A stretch of 63,544 bases of DNA, taken from Bacillota bacterium. GTDB lineage: Bacteria > Bacillota > Ch66 > Ch109. The notes beneath the pieces are model-generated. The model had not been told where the DNA came from. It worked only from the letters and a program-made list of their open reading frames with translations, and did no database searches. The translations under genes were made by a program, and so were the position numbers. Every line of letters starts with the position of its first letter. Positions within the stretch are counted from its first letter, which is position 1. Of the stretch, positions 8,587-17,019 are shown piece after piece. The stretch is taken from NCBI GenBank assembly GCA_013178275.1, contig JABLWZ010000024.1:1-63544 (forward strand). The letters are read 5' to 3'.

Positions 8587-9984
8587 TCAGCTCCCCGCGA
8601 TGAATGCCTGCCAGACGTCGGGGGCGGGGTCGAAGAGGTAGATGGAGTAGTTTACCCCGCTGGACCTGGCCCCGCTCACCGCTCCGGCCATCTCGGCGGC
8701 GGTGATGCCCCCGTGGCCGATGTCACAGCCCTCCAGGATGACCTCGATCGGAGCCTTGCAGCCGGCCCGCTTCAGGATCGACACCGACTCGCTGACGAAC
8801 CTGGCGGCCTCTTCCCGGCTGTAGTTACGTTCCTCAGTATGCCAGTAGTCCATCAGGAGTATCCCGTTGAAGTTCTCGGACATGGCCTGGAACGGGTACT
8901 TGGGCCGCTGCTGCGGCGGGTAGGTGATGGCCAGCAGCGGGCAGCCGGGCCGAAGCTGCGGGTAGACGGCCCGGGCAAACTGCTCGACTATTCCGGCGGC
9001 GGCCGCGGTATCATTCTGCGGCAGCCTCTCGATGTCCGCCGCGACCGCGTCCAGGCAGTCACCCAGAGGGGTCCGGTAGTTCGATACCTGGGCGACCAGT
9101 CGGGCGTCGCCGGCCGGGTCCTCCAGGTAAGTGACCACCCAGCCCACCACCTCGATATCGTACTGGCGGGCCAGCGGCAGCAGGCTGTCGATCCAGCCCT
9201 GCCACTCGGGCGGGAAGCCCTGGGGGGACCGGGCCACCTCCAGGTAGATGCGCCTTATCCCCGCGTTCTTGAACCTGGCCAGGTCACCCGAGTTCAGGGG
9301 TTCCTTGTAGATGTTGGTCCAGACCCCGGTCCCCTCGAACAGCCGGGGAGCCCGGGAAGAGGCGGGAGTGGTCAGCCAGCCGGCCACCCAGCCGCTGCCC
9401 CCGCCGGGCAGGTTTACCTTGAACCAGCCGTTGACGTCGTCCGTGACCTCCAGTACGGTATACTGCTGCAGGGTGGAGAGCAGCTTGGAGCCCTGGCTCG
9501 GGGACTGGCGCACGTTCGCCGCGCTGACCTGCACGTAGGCCTTTTTGGGGAAGATGGTCACCGTCCGGCTGTTCGCGTTCCACGCCACCTGATAGCCGAG
9601 GTTCTCCGCCACCCACCGGGCCGGCAGCATGGTCCGGCCGTCGATAATGACCGGGGCCACGTCCATCTCCACCGCCTGTCCGTTCACCAGCTCCCGGCTG
9701 CTGCCGATCGTGAGCTGGATGGTGGTCTGGTTGGCCTTGAGGGTCACCACCTGGCTCCGCGGGTCCCAATCGACCTCGGCCCCGCAGCTTTCAGCCAGGT
9801 AGCGCACCGGCAGCAGGGTTCTCCCGGAGGATATCTGCGGCGCCACGTCGATGGTGTAGGTCTCGCTGCCGCTCCGATACTTCTGCGAGCCGATGGTAAA
9901 AGCCGAGTCCGCCCTGACCGGCAGAGGTAAAAACGCCGCCAGTGATACGACCAGTACCGCGACCGTGACTGCTCTGAGCTTCAT
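8587..9984 (-). CDS. Exported protein: copper-amine-oxidase-N, SH3-like and TIM-barrel (glycosidase-like) domains
   Basis: The protein of about 465 aa begins with a Sec signal peptide (MKLRAVTVAVLVVSLAAFL). Two halves of a copper amine oxidase N-terminal-type domain follow (SGRTLLPVRYLAE and DGRTMLPARWVAE), then a bacterial SH3-like segment (VQVSAANVRQSPSQGSKLLS and GWVAGWL). The C-terminal 260 residues look like a glycoside-hydrolase-type TIM barrel (IRRIYLEVARSPQGF, ILLMDYWHTE). The start at 9984 has an AGGGGA site and begins the signal peptide; the longer in-frame extension has neither. The amine-oxidase-N domain here is a cell-wall-associated module, not an oxidase. It is probably a surface glycosidase or wall-binding protein. 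Confidence 0.8.
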   Translation of the reverse strand: MKLRAVTVAVLVVSLAAFLPLPVRADSAFTIGSQKYRSGSETYTIDVAPQISSGRTLLPVRYLAESCGAEVDWDPRSQVVTLKANQTTIQLTIGSSRELVNGQAVEMDVAPVIIDGRTMLPARWVAENLGYQVAWNANSRTVTIFPKKAYVQVSAANVRQSPSQGSKLLSTLQQYTVLEVTDDVNGWFKVNLPGGGSGWVAGWLTTPASSRAPRLFEGTGVWTNIYKEPLNSGDLARFKNAGIRRIYLEVARSPQGFPPEWQGWIDSLLPLARQYDIEVVGWVVTYLEDPAGDARLVAQVSNYRTPLGDCLDAVAADIERLPQNDTAAAAGIVEQFARAVYPQLRPGCPLLAITYPPQQRPKYPFQAMSENFNGILLMDYWHTEERNYSREEAARFVSESVSILKRAGCKAPIEVILEGCDIGHGGITAAEMAGAVSGARSSGVNYSIYLFDPAPDVWQAFIAGS

Positions 9985-10151
9985 AACACATCCCCTTATA
10001 AATCCTGATTTGGTTTTTTTCGACATGCCAGCAGGGTTTACCTTTATATCCGGCCCGGAATCTTTTACCAGCCGGACTGGCTTTCCCACGCTAAATAAAA
10101 CGTTCCGGCGGCAAAAAAAGAAACCCTGAAAAGGGTCGAAAATTGATAGAA

Positions 10152-10175
10152 AAAGACCATCCCGCGGATGGCCTC
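10152..10175 (-). terminator. Terminator of the repeat-domain surface protein gene
   Basis: GACCATCC and GGATGGCC make an 8-position stem with one mismatch and a 3-nt loop. On the minus strand it is followed by TTTTTC, about 55 bp after the stop at 10228. Confidence 0.7.
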
Positions 10176-10227
10176 TTCCTTTGCTCTGATCTGAGTCAAA
10201 TAGTTTTTTTATTAACCGTGATTGGCG

Positions 10228-11988
10228 CTAGTAGATTATAGTCACCGTCTTGGTGCTGCTTTCCCAGTTTACCTGGCAGTTCAGGTTTTCCAGGATAAAC
10301 CGCAGCGGCACCATGGTGCGTTCATTTATGATCTGGGGCGGAACATCGGTGAACTTCTCCTGACCGTTGACCAGCGTCCGGGTGCTGTCGAGCCAGAGTA
10401 AGATCTCGGTGTTCTTTACGTTGAGGGTGATCATCCGTTCGACGGCATCCCAGTTGACAGTACCGCCCATCGCTTCTACCAAAAAGCGTAGCGGAACCAT
10501 GGTGCGGCCGTTTACTATCGTGGCCGGGGCGTCGATCACCTTGGTTACTCCATTAACCTGCACGTTCGGGTTGCCGATCTGCAGGATGATGACATTGGTT
10601 CCGGCGGTGCCCGGCGTACCTGAGCCGGTCGGGGTCGCGCTGACCTCGTTGGAAATGATACCGTAGATGTTGCCGCTGTAAACCGGCTTCAGGATATAGT
10701 AGTACGTCGTGCCGTTAACCACGTTTTTGTCGGTATGGGTATTCCCCGTGATCAAAAAGTCAGTGACCGGGGTTGTCGACTCGCCACCGGGACTGGTTCC
10801 CCGGAAAAGATGGTAGCCAATAATGCCGGTCATGCTGCTGGGTACGGTCCAGTCCAGCTTCACCTGCATGTTGCCCGGGGTCGCCGTCAGGGTAATGCTG
10901 CCGGCTGTTGTTCCCGGGATAACCGTTCCCGGGATAGTCCCAGGTACGACAATCGGGCCGGTGGCGGTTCCCGGTACCGTTGCCGAACTGACTGTGAAAC
11001 TCATCGAAGCCAGTTCCAAGCCGCCCGGGTCTTTGCTGAAGTAGCGTACGTCGTAGCTGCCGGCAGTATATGGAGCAATGAGTTGCATCATCCCGTTGGT
11101 ATGGTCCCGTACCCACTCATAGCAGGTGTCATGCTGGTCCGCCAGGTCGCCGTCCCCGTGAGCGATACTGGAAGGGATGACCCCGATCCAGGCCGAATTG
11201 GCGACCCCGATGGAGGGACTGAATGTCACGTTGATTTTTTCTCCCGGGCTGAAAACCGTTTTATTTATTGACACAGTCCCGGATGTGGGGCCGGAGCCCA
11301 CGGCGAAGGTGACCGACGCCAGTTCCACCCCACCTGGATCGGTGTTGAAGAAACGCACGTCGTAGCTTCCCGGGTTGGAAGGCGCGTCAAGCTGCAGTGT
11401 CCCGTTGGGATGGCTGCTCGCCCACTCGTAGTCGGTATCATGCTGGTCCGCCAGGTCGCCGTCACCATGGGCGATGCCCGAAGGGATGACCCCGATCCAG
11501 GCCTGGCTGGGGAGACCGCTGGCCGGGCTGAAGGTCACATTGATTTTTTCCCCGGGGCTGAAAACTGTCTTATTGAGTGAAAGCACAGCGTTCGTTACCC
11601 CGGTGCCCACGGTGAAGGTAACCGAGGCCAGTTCCACCCCGCCCGGATCCTTCGAGATATAGCGCACGTCATAGCTGCCGGCGGTATGAGGAGCTTCAAG
11701 CTCACCTACTCCGCCGGAATAGCTTGATACCCAAAAATAATCAGAATCGTACTGGTCCGCCAGGTCGCCGTCCCCATGGGCGACGCTGGAGGGGATCACC
11801 CCGATCCAGGCCGAGTCCTCTACGCCAGTGGCGGGGCTGAAGGTCACCCGGATAGTTTCACCGGGAACAAAACTGGTCTTGTTGAGCGAAAGGCTGGCCG
11901 CCTGGGCTGGCGGCGCGCCCCAGCCGATGAGCAGCACTGTCAGGACCATAATCATGCAGATGGCCGAAATCCATGGCTTACTTCTCAT
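10228..11988 (-). CDS. Exported protein with three beta-sandwich repeats, Fn3-like domain and copper-amine-oxidase-N domain
   Basis: The 586-aa protein starts with a signal peptide ending near AQA. Three near-identical repeats of about 100 residues follow (from about 32, 135 and 240). Each contains LNKT.F.PGE.I.VTFSP, AWIGVIPS, HGDGDLADQ and SYDVR. A Gly/Pro/Thr-rich linker leads to an Fn3-like domain (about 360-455) and a C-terminal copper-amine-oxidase-N domain with two NGRTMVPLRF/NERTMVPLRF halves. The repeats are also strongly similar in DNA sequence, which indicates recent duplication. GGAGGT lies 10 nt before the ATG. It is likely a secreted or wall-bound adhesin or structural protein and shares the C-terminal module type with its downstream neighbour. 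Confidence 0.85.
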   Translation of the reverse strand: MRSKPWISAICMIMVLTVLLIGWGAPPAQAASLSLNKTSFVPGETIRVTFSPATGVEDSAWIGVIPSSVAHGDGDLADQYDSDYFWVSSYSGGVGELEAPHTAGSYDVRYISKDPGGVELASVTFTVGTGVTNAVLSLNKTVFSPGEKINVTFSPASGLPSQAWIGVIPSGIAHGDGDLADQHDTDYEWASSHPNGTLQLDAPSNPGSYDVRFFNTDPGGVELASVTFAVGSGPTSGTVSINKTVFSPGEKINVTFSPSIGVANSAWIGVIPSSIAHGDGDLADQHDTCYEWVRDHTNGMMQLIAPYTAGSYDVRYFSKDPGGLELASMSFTVSSATVPGTATGPIVVPGTIPGTVIPGTTAGSITLTATPGNMQVKLDWTVPSSMTGIIGYHLFRGTSPGGESTTPVTDFLITGNTHTDKNVVNGTTYYYILKPVYSGNIYGIISNEVSATPTGSGTPGTAGTNVIILQIGNPNVQVNGVTKVIDAPATIVNGRTMVPLRFLVEAMGGTVNWDAVERMITLNVKNTEILLWLDSTRTLVNGQEKFTDVPPQIINERTMVPLRFILENLNCQVNWESSTKTVTIIY

Positions 11989-12208
11989 TACTTACATAAC
12001 CTCCATACTGTTATCCGCACATTTCGACTTAACCAGGCGCTGGCTTGGGCTATCACCTTCTTTCAAGTTACTCTAATTCTACAAATTCTTATTTCTTCCA
12101 TTATAGTTTTTGATTGGCGTTTTTACCATAAAAAAATTCTGATTCGCTAAGTAAATATCGCGTTATATGGCATTCAGCCATATAACCTTTCCATTTTCCG
12201 AAGCAGAT

Positions 12209-12241
12209 AAAAAGCCCCTTCATTTTAAGAAGAGGCTTTTT
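12209..12241 (-). terminator. Terminator after phaC
   Basis: AAAAAGCCCCTTC and GAAGAGGCTTTTT form a long stem with a 7-nt loop and a T-run on the minus strand. It lies 30 bp beyond the phaC stop and ends the PHA locus. Confidence 0.85.
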
Positions 12242-12272
12242 ATCCTTTTTATCCGGCAGCGTTCTTTTTATT

Positions 12273-13418
12273 TTATTTGCCGCCGCCTCTTTTCTCCCGG
12301 CCCGCCGATTTAGCCCGGTTTCCCGCCCCGGGTTCACGGTCTCCGGCTGCCGACGATCTCTGCTTCAGCCACCGGGCGATCGCGGGGGCCACCTCCTTTT
12401 GGGACTTGGAACTGACGAACAGCCCGATATGCCCGCCCTGGAAGCAGATGGTCTGGCTGTCCTCCGAGGCCACCGCCTCGGTGATCGGGCGGCTGGACGC
12501 CGGCGGGACCAGGTGATCCTGCTCCGCGATCACGTTCAGCAGCGGCATGCTGATCCGTCTCAGGTCCACCCGGCGGCCGCCCAGTTCGAGCCGGTTTTGG
12601 GCCAGGAGGTTCTTCTGGTAGAGGTCCCTGACGAACTGCCGCAGCGTCTCCCCCGCCTGGCCGGGACTGTCGAAGATCCACTTCTCCATCCGCAGGAACT
12701 CCTCGACCCCCTCCCGGTCGTCGAGCGAATCCAGCAGTCCCACGTACTTATCCAGCGCCAGGGAAAAGGGCTTCAGCATCATGAACCCCACGTTCATGTA
12801 GTCACCCGGGACCACCCCGAAGGTGTCGACGAACTTATCCACGTTCATGTACTTACCCCAGCGGAAGAGCAGCCCGTCATCGGTGCTGAAGTCGAATGGG
12901 GTCACCATGGTCACCAGGTTCTTCACCTTTTCCGGGTAGAGCGCGGCGTACATGATGGAGAGGGTCCCCCCCTGGCACACCCCCAGGAGGTTTATCTTAT
13001 CCTGCCCGGTCCGGCGGCGGATGACGTCGACCGATTCATTGATGTACCCGTCGACGTAGTCCTCCAGGGTGAGGTAGCGGTCCACCTGGTCGGGGTAGCC
13101 CCAGTCGATGATATACAGGTCCAGGCCCAGTTCCAGCCAGTTGCGGATCACGCTGCGGTCCGACTGCAGGTCCATCATGTACTGCCGGTTGACCAGGGCA
13201 TATACCACCAGGGTCGGCACCGGGGCGGTCTCGCCCGCCAGCGGCTGGTAGTGGAATAGCCGCATCTTGTCTTCCTGGTAGATCATCTCCTTGGGGGTCG
13301 GATCGACCTCGACCTCTTTTATCTGCAATAGATTATTGACCCCCGAGATCAGCTTGCGGTTTATCTCCAGGGCCTCTTCGATCCGCTTTAAGTTCCACGG
13401 TGCAGGGACGGCTGTCAT
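12273..13418 (-). CDS. phaC: Class III polyhydroxyalkanoate synthase catalytic subunit
   Basis: PhaC polymerises (R)-3-hydroxyacyl-CoA into PHA at the granule surface. This 381-aa protein has the alpha/beta-hydrolase fold with the PHA-synthase lipase-like box GVCQGG (nucleophile Cys148). The catalytic Asp is in EQDHLVPP and the His in GGHIGLFVS. Length and Cys position match class III enzymes, which work with PhaE. The start was placed at 13418, right after AAGGAGG; the upstream extension to 13505 runs into repeat DNA. The last 30 residues (from about RSSAAGDREPGAG) are a basic, low-complexity tail beyond the usual class III end. phaE and phaJ lie upstream on the same strand, but about 600 bp of repeats separate phaE from phaC. 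Confidence 0.95.
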   Translation of the reverse strand: MTAVPAPWNLKRIEEALEINRKLISGVNNLLQIKEVEVDPTPKEMIYQEDKMRLFHYQPLAGETAPVPTLVVYALVNRQYMMDLQSDRSVIRNWLELGLDLYIIDWGYPDQVDRYLTLEDYVDGYINESVDVIRRRTGQDKINLLGVCQGGTLSIMYAALYPEKVKNLVTMVTPFDFSTDDGLLFRWGKYMNVDKFVDTFGVVPGDYMNVGFMMLKPFSLALDKYVGLLDSLDDREGVEEFLRMEKWIFDSPGQAGETLRQFVRDLYQKNLLAQNRLELGGRRVDLRRISMPLLNVIAEQDHLVPPASSRPITEAVASEDSQTICFQGGHIGLFVSSKSQKEVAPAIARWLKQRSSAAGDREPGAGNRAKSAGREKRGGGK

Positions 13419-13455
13419 AATTACCTCCTTAGTTTTCATACATTGAAAAAAATCT

Positions 13456-13990
13456 AAGTGCAGTTCTCCGGTGTTACCAATTAAGCTTTCTGCCGCTCCA
13501 ATCATTGGTGTTCCGATTATCTCCTGTGTTGTTGACGGTACCGCTCAATTCAGCTTTCATTCGCTCTGATCCAGTCCAGTTCGATTATTCGCAGTCGTGG
13601 ATAACGAGCTCATTTAAGCTTTACTTTTATCAATTGCAGAGTGCAGCTCTTTCTATTTACCGATCAAGCTTTCTGTCGCTCCAATCATTGGTGTTCCGAT
13701 TATTGCCGCTGTGGCTGGCAGTACCGCTCACTTCAGCTTTCATTCGCTCTGATCCAGTCCAGTTCGATCATTCGCAGTCGTGGATAACGAGCTCATTTAA
13801 GCTTTACTTTTATCAATTGCAGAGTGCAGTTCTCTCTATTACCGATCAAGCTTTCTGCCGCTCCAATCATTGGTGTTCCGATTATTGCCGCTGTGGCTGG
13901 CAGTACCGCTCACTTCAGCTTTCATTCGCTCTGATCCAGTCCAGTTCGATCATTCGCAGTCGTGGATAACGAGCTCATTTAAGCTTTACT
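13456..13990. repeat. Three ~182-bp tandem repeats between phaE and phaC
   Basis: The unit begins AGTGCAG..., continues AAGCTTTCTGCCGCTCCAAT and ends GAGCTCATTTAAGCTTTAC. The AAGCTTTCTG landmark is at 13483, 13666 and 13848, giving periods of 183 and 182 bp. Copies 2 and 3 are almost identical and copy 1 is more diverged. Each copy carries CGTGGATAA (13596, 13779 and 13961), which on the other strand is TTATCCACG, one base off a DnaA box. The unequal period breaks any reading frame, so the 154-codon frame at 13505-13969 is not a gene. The repeats fill the phaE-phaC gap and could be regulatory, an RNA, or selfish. Confidence 0.9.
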
Positions 13991-14019
13991 CGATTTATCA
14001 ATTATGGTCCCGTACGGAC

Positions 14020-15462
14020 TTAATCTTTTAAGTCGTCTGGTTCTTCGCTCCGCTCCAGCAGCTCATCGATCCGGCGGCCCTGGTCCCGGAGCTTCCGCTT
14101 CATCTGGTAGACCGTCTGGTACAGGCTGTCCATCTCCTTGCGGGTGGGCACCGGGAGGGCGCCGAAGAAGTCCATCAGGAGTGCGTCGACCCGCTGCTTG
14201 AAGTCCAGCCAGGCATCGGTCGTATCCGCCAGCATCCGGGCAAAGGCCTCGGTGTTGAACAGCTCCAGGTAGGCCTCCTCGTTGGTATTCCACCACAGGG
14301 TATAAAACTCGTGGAAGGACTCGGGCTGCTTCCCCTCGGCGAGGATATCCAGGTGCTTCCGCAGCAGGCTCTCCATGGCGTCGCCGCCGACCTTGTAGAT
14401 GGTGCTGGTGAACTCGTTGACCTCCGACTGGTACCGGACATAGCTCTCCATGCTCTCCATCAGCCTCTCGAAGCTCTCCCGAGCCAGACCGAAGGTGGGA
14501 AGCTGGAATACCCGGCCGTAGGAATCCTGAAAGGACTGCTGCCACACCTTCAGGAACTCCAGGAACGCCTGGCGGTCCCCCTTCAGCACCTGGATAAACC
14601 TCTGCTGCAGCTCATCCGAGGACTCGATCCAGGGCCGGAAGAAGTTGAAGACCAGCTGCTGGTAGAGCCTGACGTTGTCGGTCGGGTCGGTCAGCATCTT
14701 CCGGTACTGCTCGGGAACGAACAGCGAGAAGAAGCTGTCGAGGACCCCTTTATAACCGTCCATCCAGGACTTGTTGAACTCCTCCCACCGCTCCAGGTCC
14801 TTTCTCACCGGCACCCGGTTCTGGATCCCGCTCCAGAAGTTCAGGAGGGCAGTGTAGACGTTCACCCCCTGGAGGGTCTTCTCGAAGGTCTCCTTGGTCG
14901 AGCTGTCGGGAATCCACTTCAGGTATTCCCGGAAACCCTCGGCCATCACCTTGAGCCCCTCGCTGTAAAACCGGCCCACCCGGGGCAGCGCGTCGTCCAT
15001 CCCGTACTCGCCGCGGGAACCATCGAGCCGGGCCAGGGGCGCGAGATCCCTCCACAGCCCGAAAAACCTCTCCTGGTTCTTCCACCAGCCCTGCCACATG
15101 TCCTGCAGCCGCTCTCCCTGCTGCAGGGTCTTCTTATCGGCTCCCGCGGGGGTGAAAGACTCCTTCCAGGCGTCGAACATCCGCTCCTGGACCTTCCACC
15201 ACTCCCGGGTCAGCTCGCCAAACTGCTGCTCAAACCTATCCAGCACCTTCTCTGGCTTCTCCGGGGAGACCGCCCCCTTCCAGATCTCGAACACCCGCTC
15301 CTGGTTCTCCATCCACTGATCCCACATGCTGCCCGCGGGACCATTGGACCCGGACCCCTTTTTCTTCGGCTGCGGAAGCTGGATGGCATCCCTCCAGAGG
15401 TCCATCATCCCTTCCTGCATCTTCCGCCAGCCCTCCCACATCTCCTTAAACTGATCACTCAA
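14020..15462 (-). CDS. phaE: PHA synthase subunit PhaE with four N-terminal Trp-rich repeats
   Basis: This 480-aa protein is the non-catalytic partner of class III PhaC. The C-terminal segment PTRKEMDSLYQTVYQMKRKL is the typical PhaE coiled-coil end, and the central region (FWSGIQNRVPVRKDLERWEE, FFRPW) fits the family. The N-terminal 135 residues hold four imperfect repeats of a Trp-rich helix: MWEGWRKMQEGMMDLW, MWDQWMENQERVFEIW, EWWKVQERMFDAW and MWQGWWKNQERFFGLW. This makes it longer than the roughly 360-aa classical PhaE. Such amphipathic repeats could bind granule surfaces like a phasin. The start is a TTG 10 nt after AAGGAGGA. Confidence 0.88.
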   Translation of the reverse strand: MSDQFKEMWEGWRKMQEGMMDLWRDAIQLPQPKKKGSGSNGPAGSMWDQWMENQERVFEIWKGAVSPEKPEKVLDRFEQQFGELTREWWKVQERMFDAWKESFTPAGADKKTLQQGERLQDMWQGWWKNQERFFGLWRDLAPLARLDGSRGEYGMDDALPRVGRFYSEGLKVMAEGFREYLKWIPDSSTKETFEKTLQGVNVYTALLNFWSGIQNRVPVRKDLERWEEFNKSWMDGYKGVLDSFFSLFVPEQYRKMLTDPTDNVRLYQQLVFNFFRPWIESSDELQQRFIQVLKGDRQAFLEFLKVWQQSFQDSYGRVFQLPTFGLARESFERLMESMESYVRYQSEVNEFTSTIYKVGGDAMESLLRKHLDILAEGKQPESFHEFYTLWWNTNEEAYLELFNTEAFARMLADTTDAWLDFKQRVDALLMDFFGALPVPTRKEMDSLYQTVYQMKRKLRDQGRRIDELLERSEEPDDLKD

Positions 15463-15503
15463 AGCCGGTAAATCCTCCTTCTATCTTAAAATAGCCGCCG
15501 GTG

Positions 15504-15920
15504 CTAAGGCTTCATCACCCTGGCCCAGCCCTCAACCACCATCCGGCCCGCCTGATTGGTCACCGTGGTCCGTAAAATGATGATCCTCGATTCCTCCCTC
15601 TTTTCCAGCACCTCCACCTCGGCCCGCAGGGTGTCGCCCAGGAACACCGGGGCCCTGAAGTTCACCTCCTGCGCCAGGTAGATGGTGTTGGCCCCCGGCA
15701 GGTTGGTACCCAACACCGCCGAAACCAGTGAGACCGACAGCATGCCGTGAACAACCCTCCGCTTGAACCGGCTCTGCCGGGCGTACTCCTCATCCAGGTG
15801 GATCGGGTTGAAGTCCCCCACCACACTGGCAAAACCCGCTACCTCCTCCTCGTTGATGGTCTTTTCGAGGCTCGCCTTGTCCCCGATTCTTATCTCCTCA
15901 AAGGCCCGGTCTACAATCAT
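15504..15920 (-). CDS. phaJ: MaoC-type (R)-specific enoyl-CoA hydratase
   Basis: The 138-aa hot-dog protein converts trans-2-enoyl-CoA to (R)-3-hydroxyacyl-CoA, the PHA synthase substrate. The hydratase-2 motif is present (GDFNPIHLDEEYA, catalytic Asp and His), followed by FKRRVVHGMLSVSLVSAVLG. It lies 41 bp upstream of phaE on the same strand, with GTAGGAG before the ATG. Position and length support a PhaJ role linking fatty-acid oxidation to PHA; a general MaoC dehydratase is the alternative. Confidence 0.88.
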   Translation of the reverse strand: MIVDRAFEEIRIGDKASLEKTINEEEVAGFASVVGDFNPIHLDEEYARQSRFKRRVVHGMLSVSLVSAVLGTNLPGANTIYLAQEVNFRAPVFLGDTLRAEVEVLEKREESRIIILRTTVTNQAGRMVVEGWARVMKP

Positions 15921-16240
15921 TTACTCCTACCCTTCCAGAAAAATCTTAGAAATCAAACAAAAAAGTATATGCCTTACCCATAGCAGTTATTCCAAAAAAC
16001 CACCTCTTATCCATCCCCAACCTCTACCAGCAGCAATATCCAGTATGCAAAAAATCACAACAGAACCTAATGTAGCATAGTCCTGCCGATAAATATGTTG
16101 CTTTTTGAACCTGCCCAAACAAAAAAAGCGCTTCCATCCGCGCTATATTGACACCAAGATAAGTGAATCGTTACCGTATCAGCTGTAAGGCAAAGCCCCC
16201 CCAGGCCATGGAAGGGCTGTTTGCGGCGAGCCTTTCGAGC
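15921..16240. other. Intergenic segment between SOD and the PHA locus
   Basis: The 320-bp gap holds the likely promoter region of phaJ and, at 16121-16144, the terminator of the superoxide dismutase gene. No convincing reading frame is present. Confidence 0.5.
16121..16144 (-). terminator. Terminator of the superoxide dismutase gene
   Basis: On the minus strand AGCGC and GCGCT form a short stem around GGATGGAA, followed by seven T residues. It lies about 100 bp after the SOD stop. Confidence 0.7.
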
Positions 16241-16888
16241 TTACCTCGTCAGCGGCACCTTTGAACTGACCGCCAGCCGCAGCCTCCGCTCGACCTCCCG
16301 CCAGTCGACCAGTCTCCACCAGGCCTTCAGGTACTCGGGACGCCGGCTCTGATAATCCAGGTAATACGCGTGTTCCCACACGTCCACCACCAGGACCGGG
16401 ATGCCGCTCCACTGGGTCAGGTTCTGGTGCTTCTCCGCCTGGAGTATCTCCAGCCTCCTCCAGGTCGGCTGCCAGGTCAGTATCGTCCAGCCGGAGCCCT
16501 CGACCTTGGCCGCGGCGCTGGTAAACTGCGCCTTGAACGCCTCGATGCCGCCGAAGTATTCATCGACGCACCTGGTGGTCAGGGGGCCCGGGCTTCCGCC
16601 CCTCCCCTCCGGGGCCATGACGGTCCAGTAGATGCTGTGCAGGATATGACCGGAGCCGTTGAAGGCCAGCTCCCCCTCCCAGTGCTTGACCAGGTCGAAG
16701 TTCTTCTGGCGGCGGGCCTCGACCAGCTTAATCTCGGCCTGGTTCAGGCCGTCGACGTAGGCCTTGTGGTGGATGTCGTGGTGGATCTTCAGGGTCCTCG
16801 CGCTGATGACCGGCTCCAGGGCGTCATAAGCGTACGGGAGCGGCGGCAGGCGGTGGCCGCCGGGCGGGACCATGGGGTGTTCTTTCAT
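16241..16888 (-). CDS. Fe/Mn superoxide dismutase
   Basis: The 215-aa protein dismutates superoxide. The four metal ligands are visible: His in LKIHHDIHHKAY, His in NGSGHILHSIYW, and Asp and His in VDVWEHAYYLDY. The N-terminus (PPLPYAYDALEPVIS) and C-terminal alpha/beta domain are standard. GAGGAG precedes the ATG. There is no signal peptide, so it acts in the cytoplasm. Iron and manganese types cannot be told apart reliably by eye. Its presence fits an anaerobe that meets oxygen occasionally. Confidence 0.95.
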   Translation of the reverse strand: MKEHPMVPPGGHRLPPLPYAYDALEPVISARTLKIHHDIHHKAYVDGLNQAEIKLVEARRQKNFDLVKHWEGELAFNGSGHILHSIYWTVMAPEGRGGSPGPLTTRCVDEYFGGIEAFKAQFTSAAAKVEGSGWTILTWQPTWRRLEILQAEKHQNLTQWSGIPVLVVDVWEHAYYLDYQSRRPEYLKAWWRLVDWREVERRLRLAVSSKVPLTR

Positions 16889-16975
16889 AACGCCTCTCCT
16901 CGCAGATGGTATTTATACATAAATATGCTGCCGGTCCCAGAGGGTTCCATCATCGCCGGCGCCGCACCGGGAACG

Positions 16976-17008
16976 AAAAAACCGCCCCCCGTAATTTACG
17001 GGAGGCGG
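16976..17008 (-). terminator. Terminator of the GGDEF/HD-GYP gene
   Basis: CCGCC..CCGTAAA and TTTACGG..GGCGG pair as an interrupted long stem, followed on the minus strand by GGTTTTTTCG. It sits directly after the stop at 17020. Confidence 0.85.
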
Positions 17009-17019
17009 CTGGTCTCGTC

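Noticed and set aside
8503..9930. Plus-strand frame of 475 codons
   Set aside because: Antisense to the copper-amine-oxidase-N protein gene; low-complexity Gly/Arg/Pro composition.
13505..13969. 154-codon plus-strand reading frame in the phaC-phaE gap
   Set aside because: It runs across the 182-bp tandem repeats. The unequal repeat length shifts the frame between copies, and it has no ribosome site.
13456..13990. Possible CRISPR array
   Set aside because: The unit is 182 bp with no short repeat-spacer pattern, and there are no cas genes.
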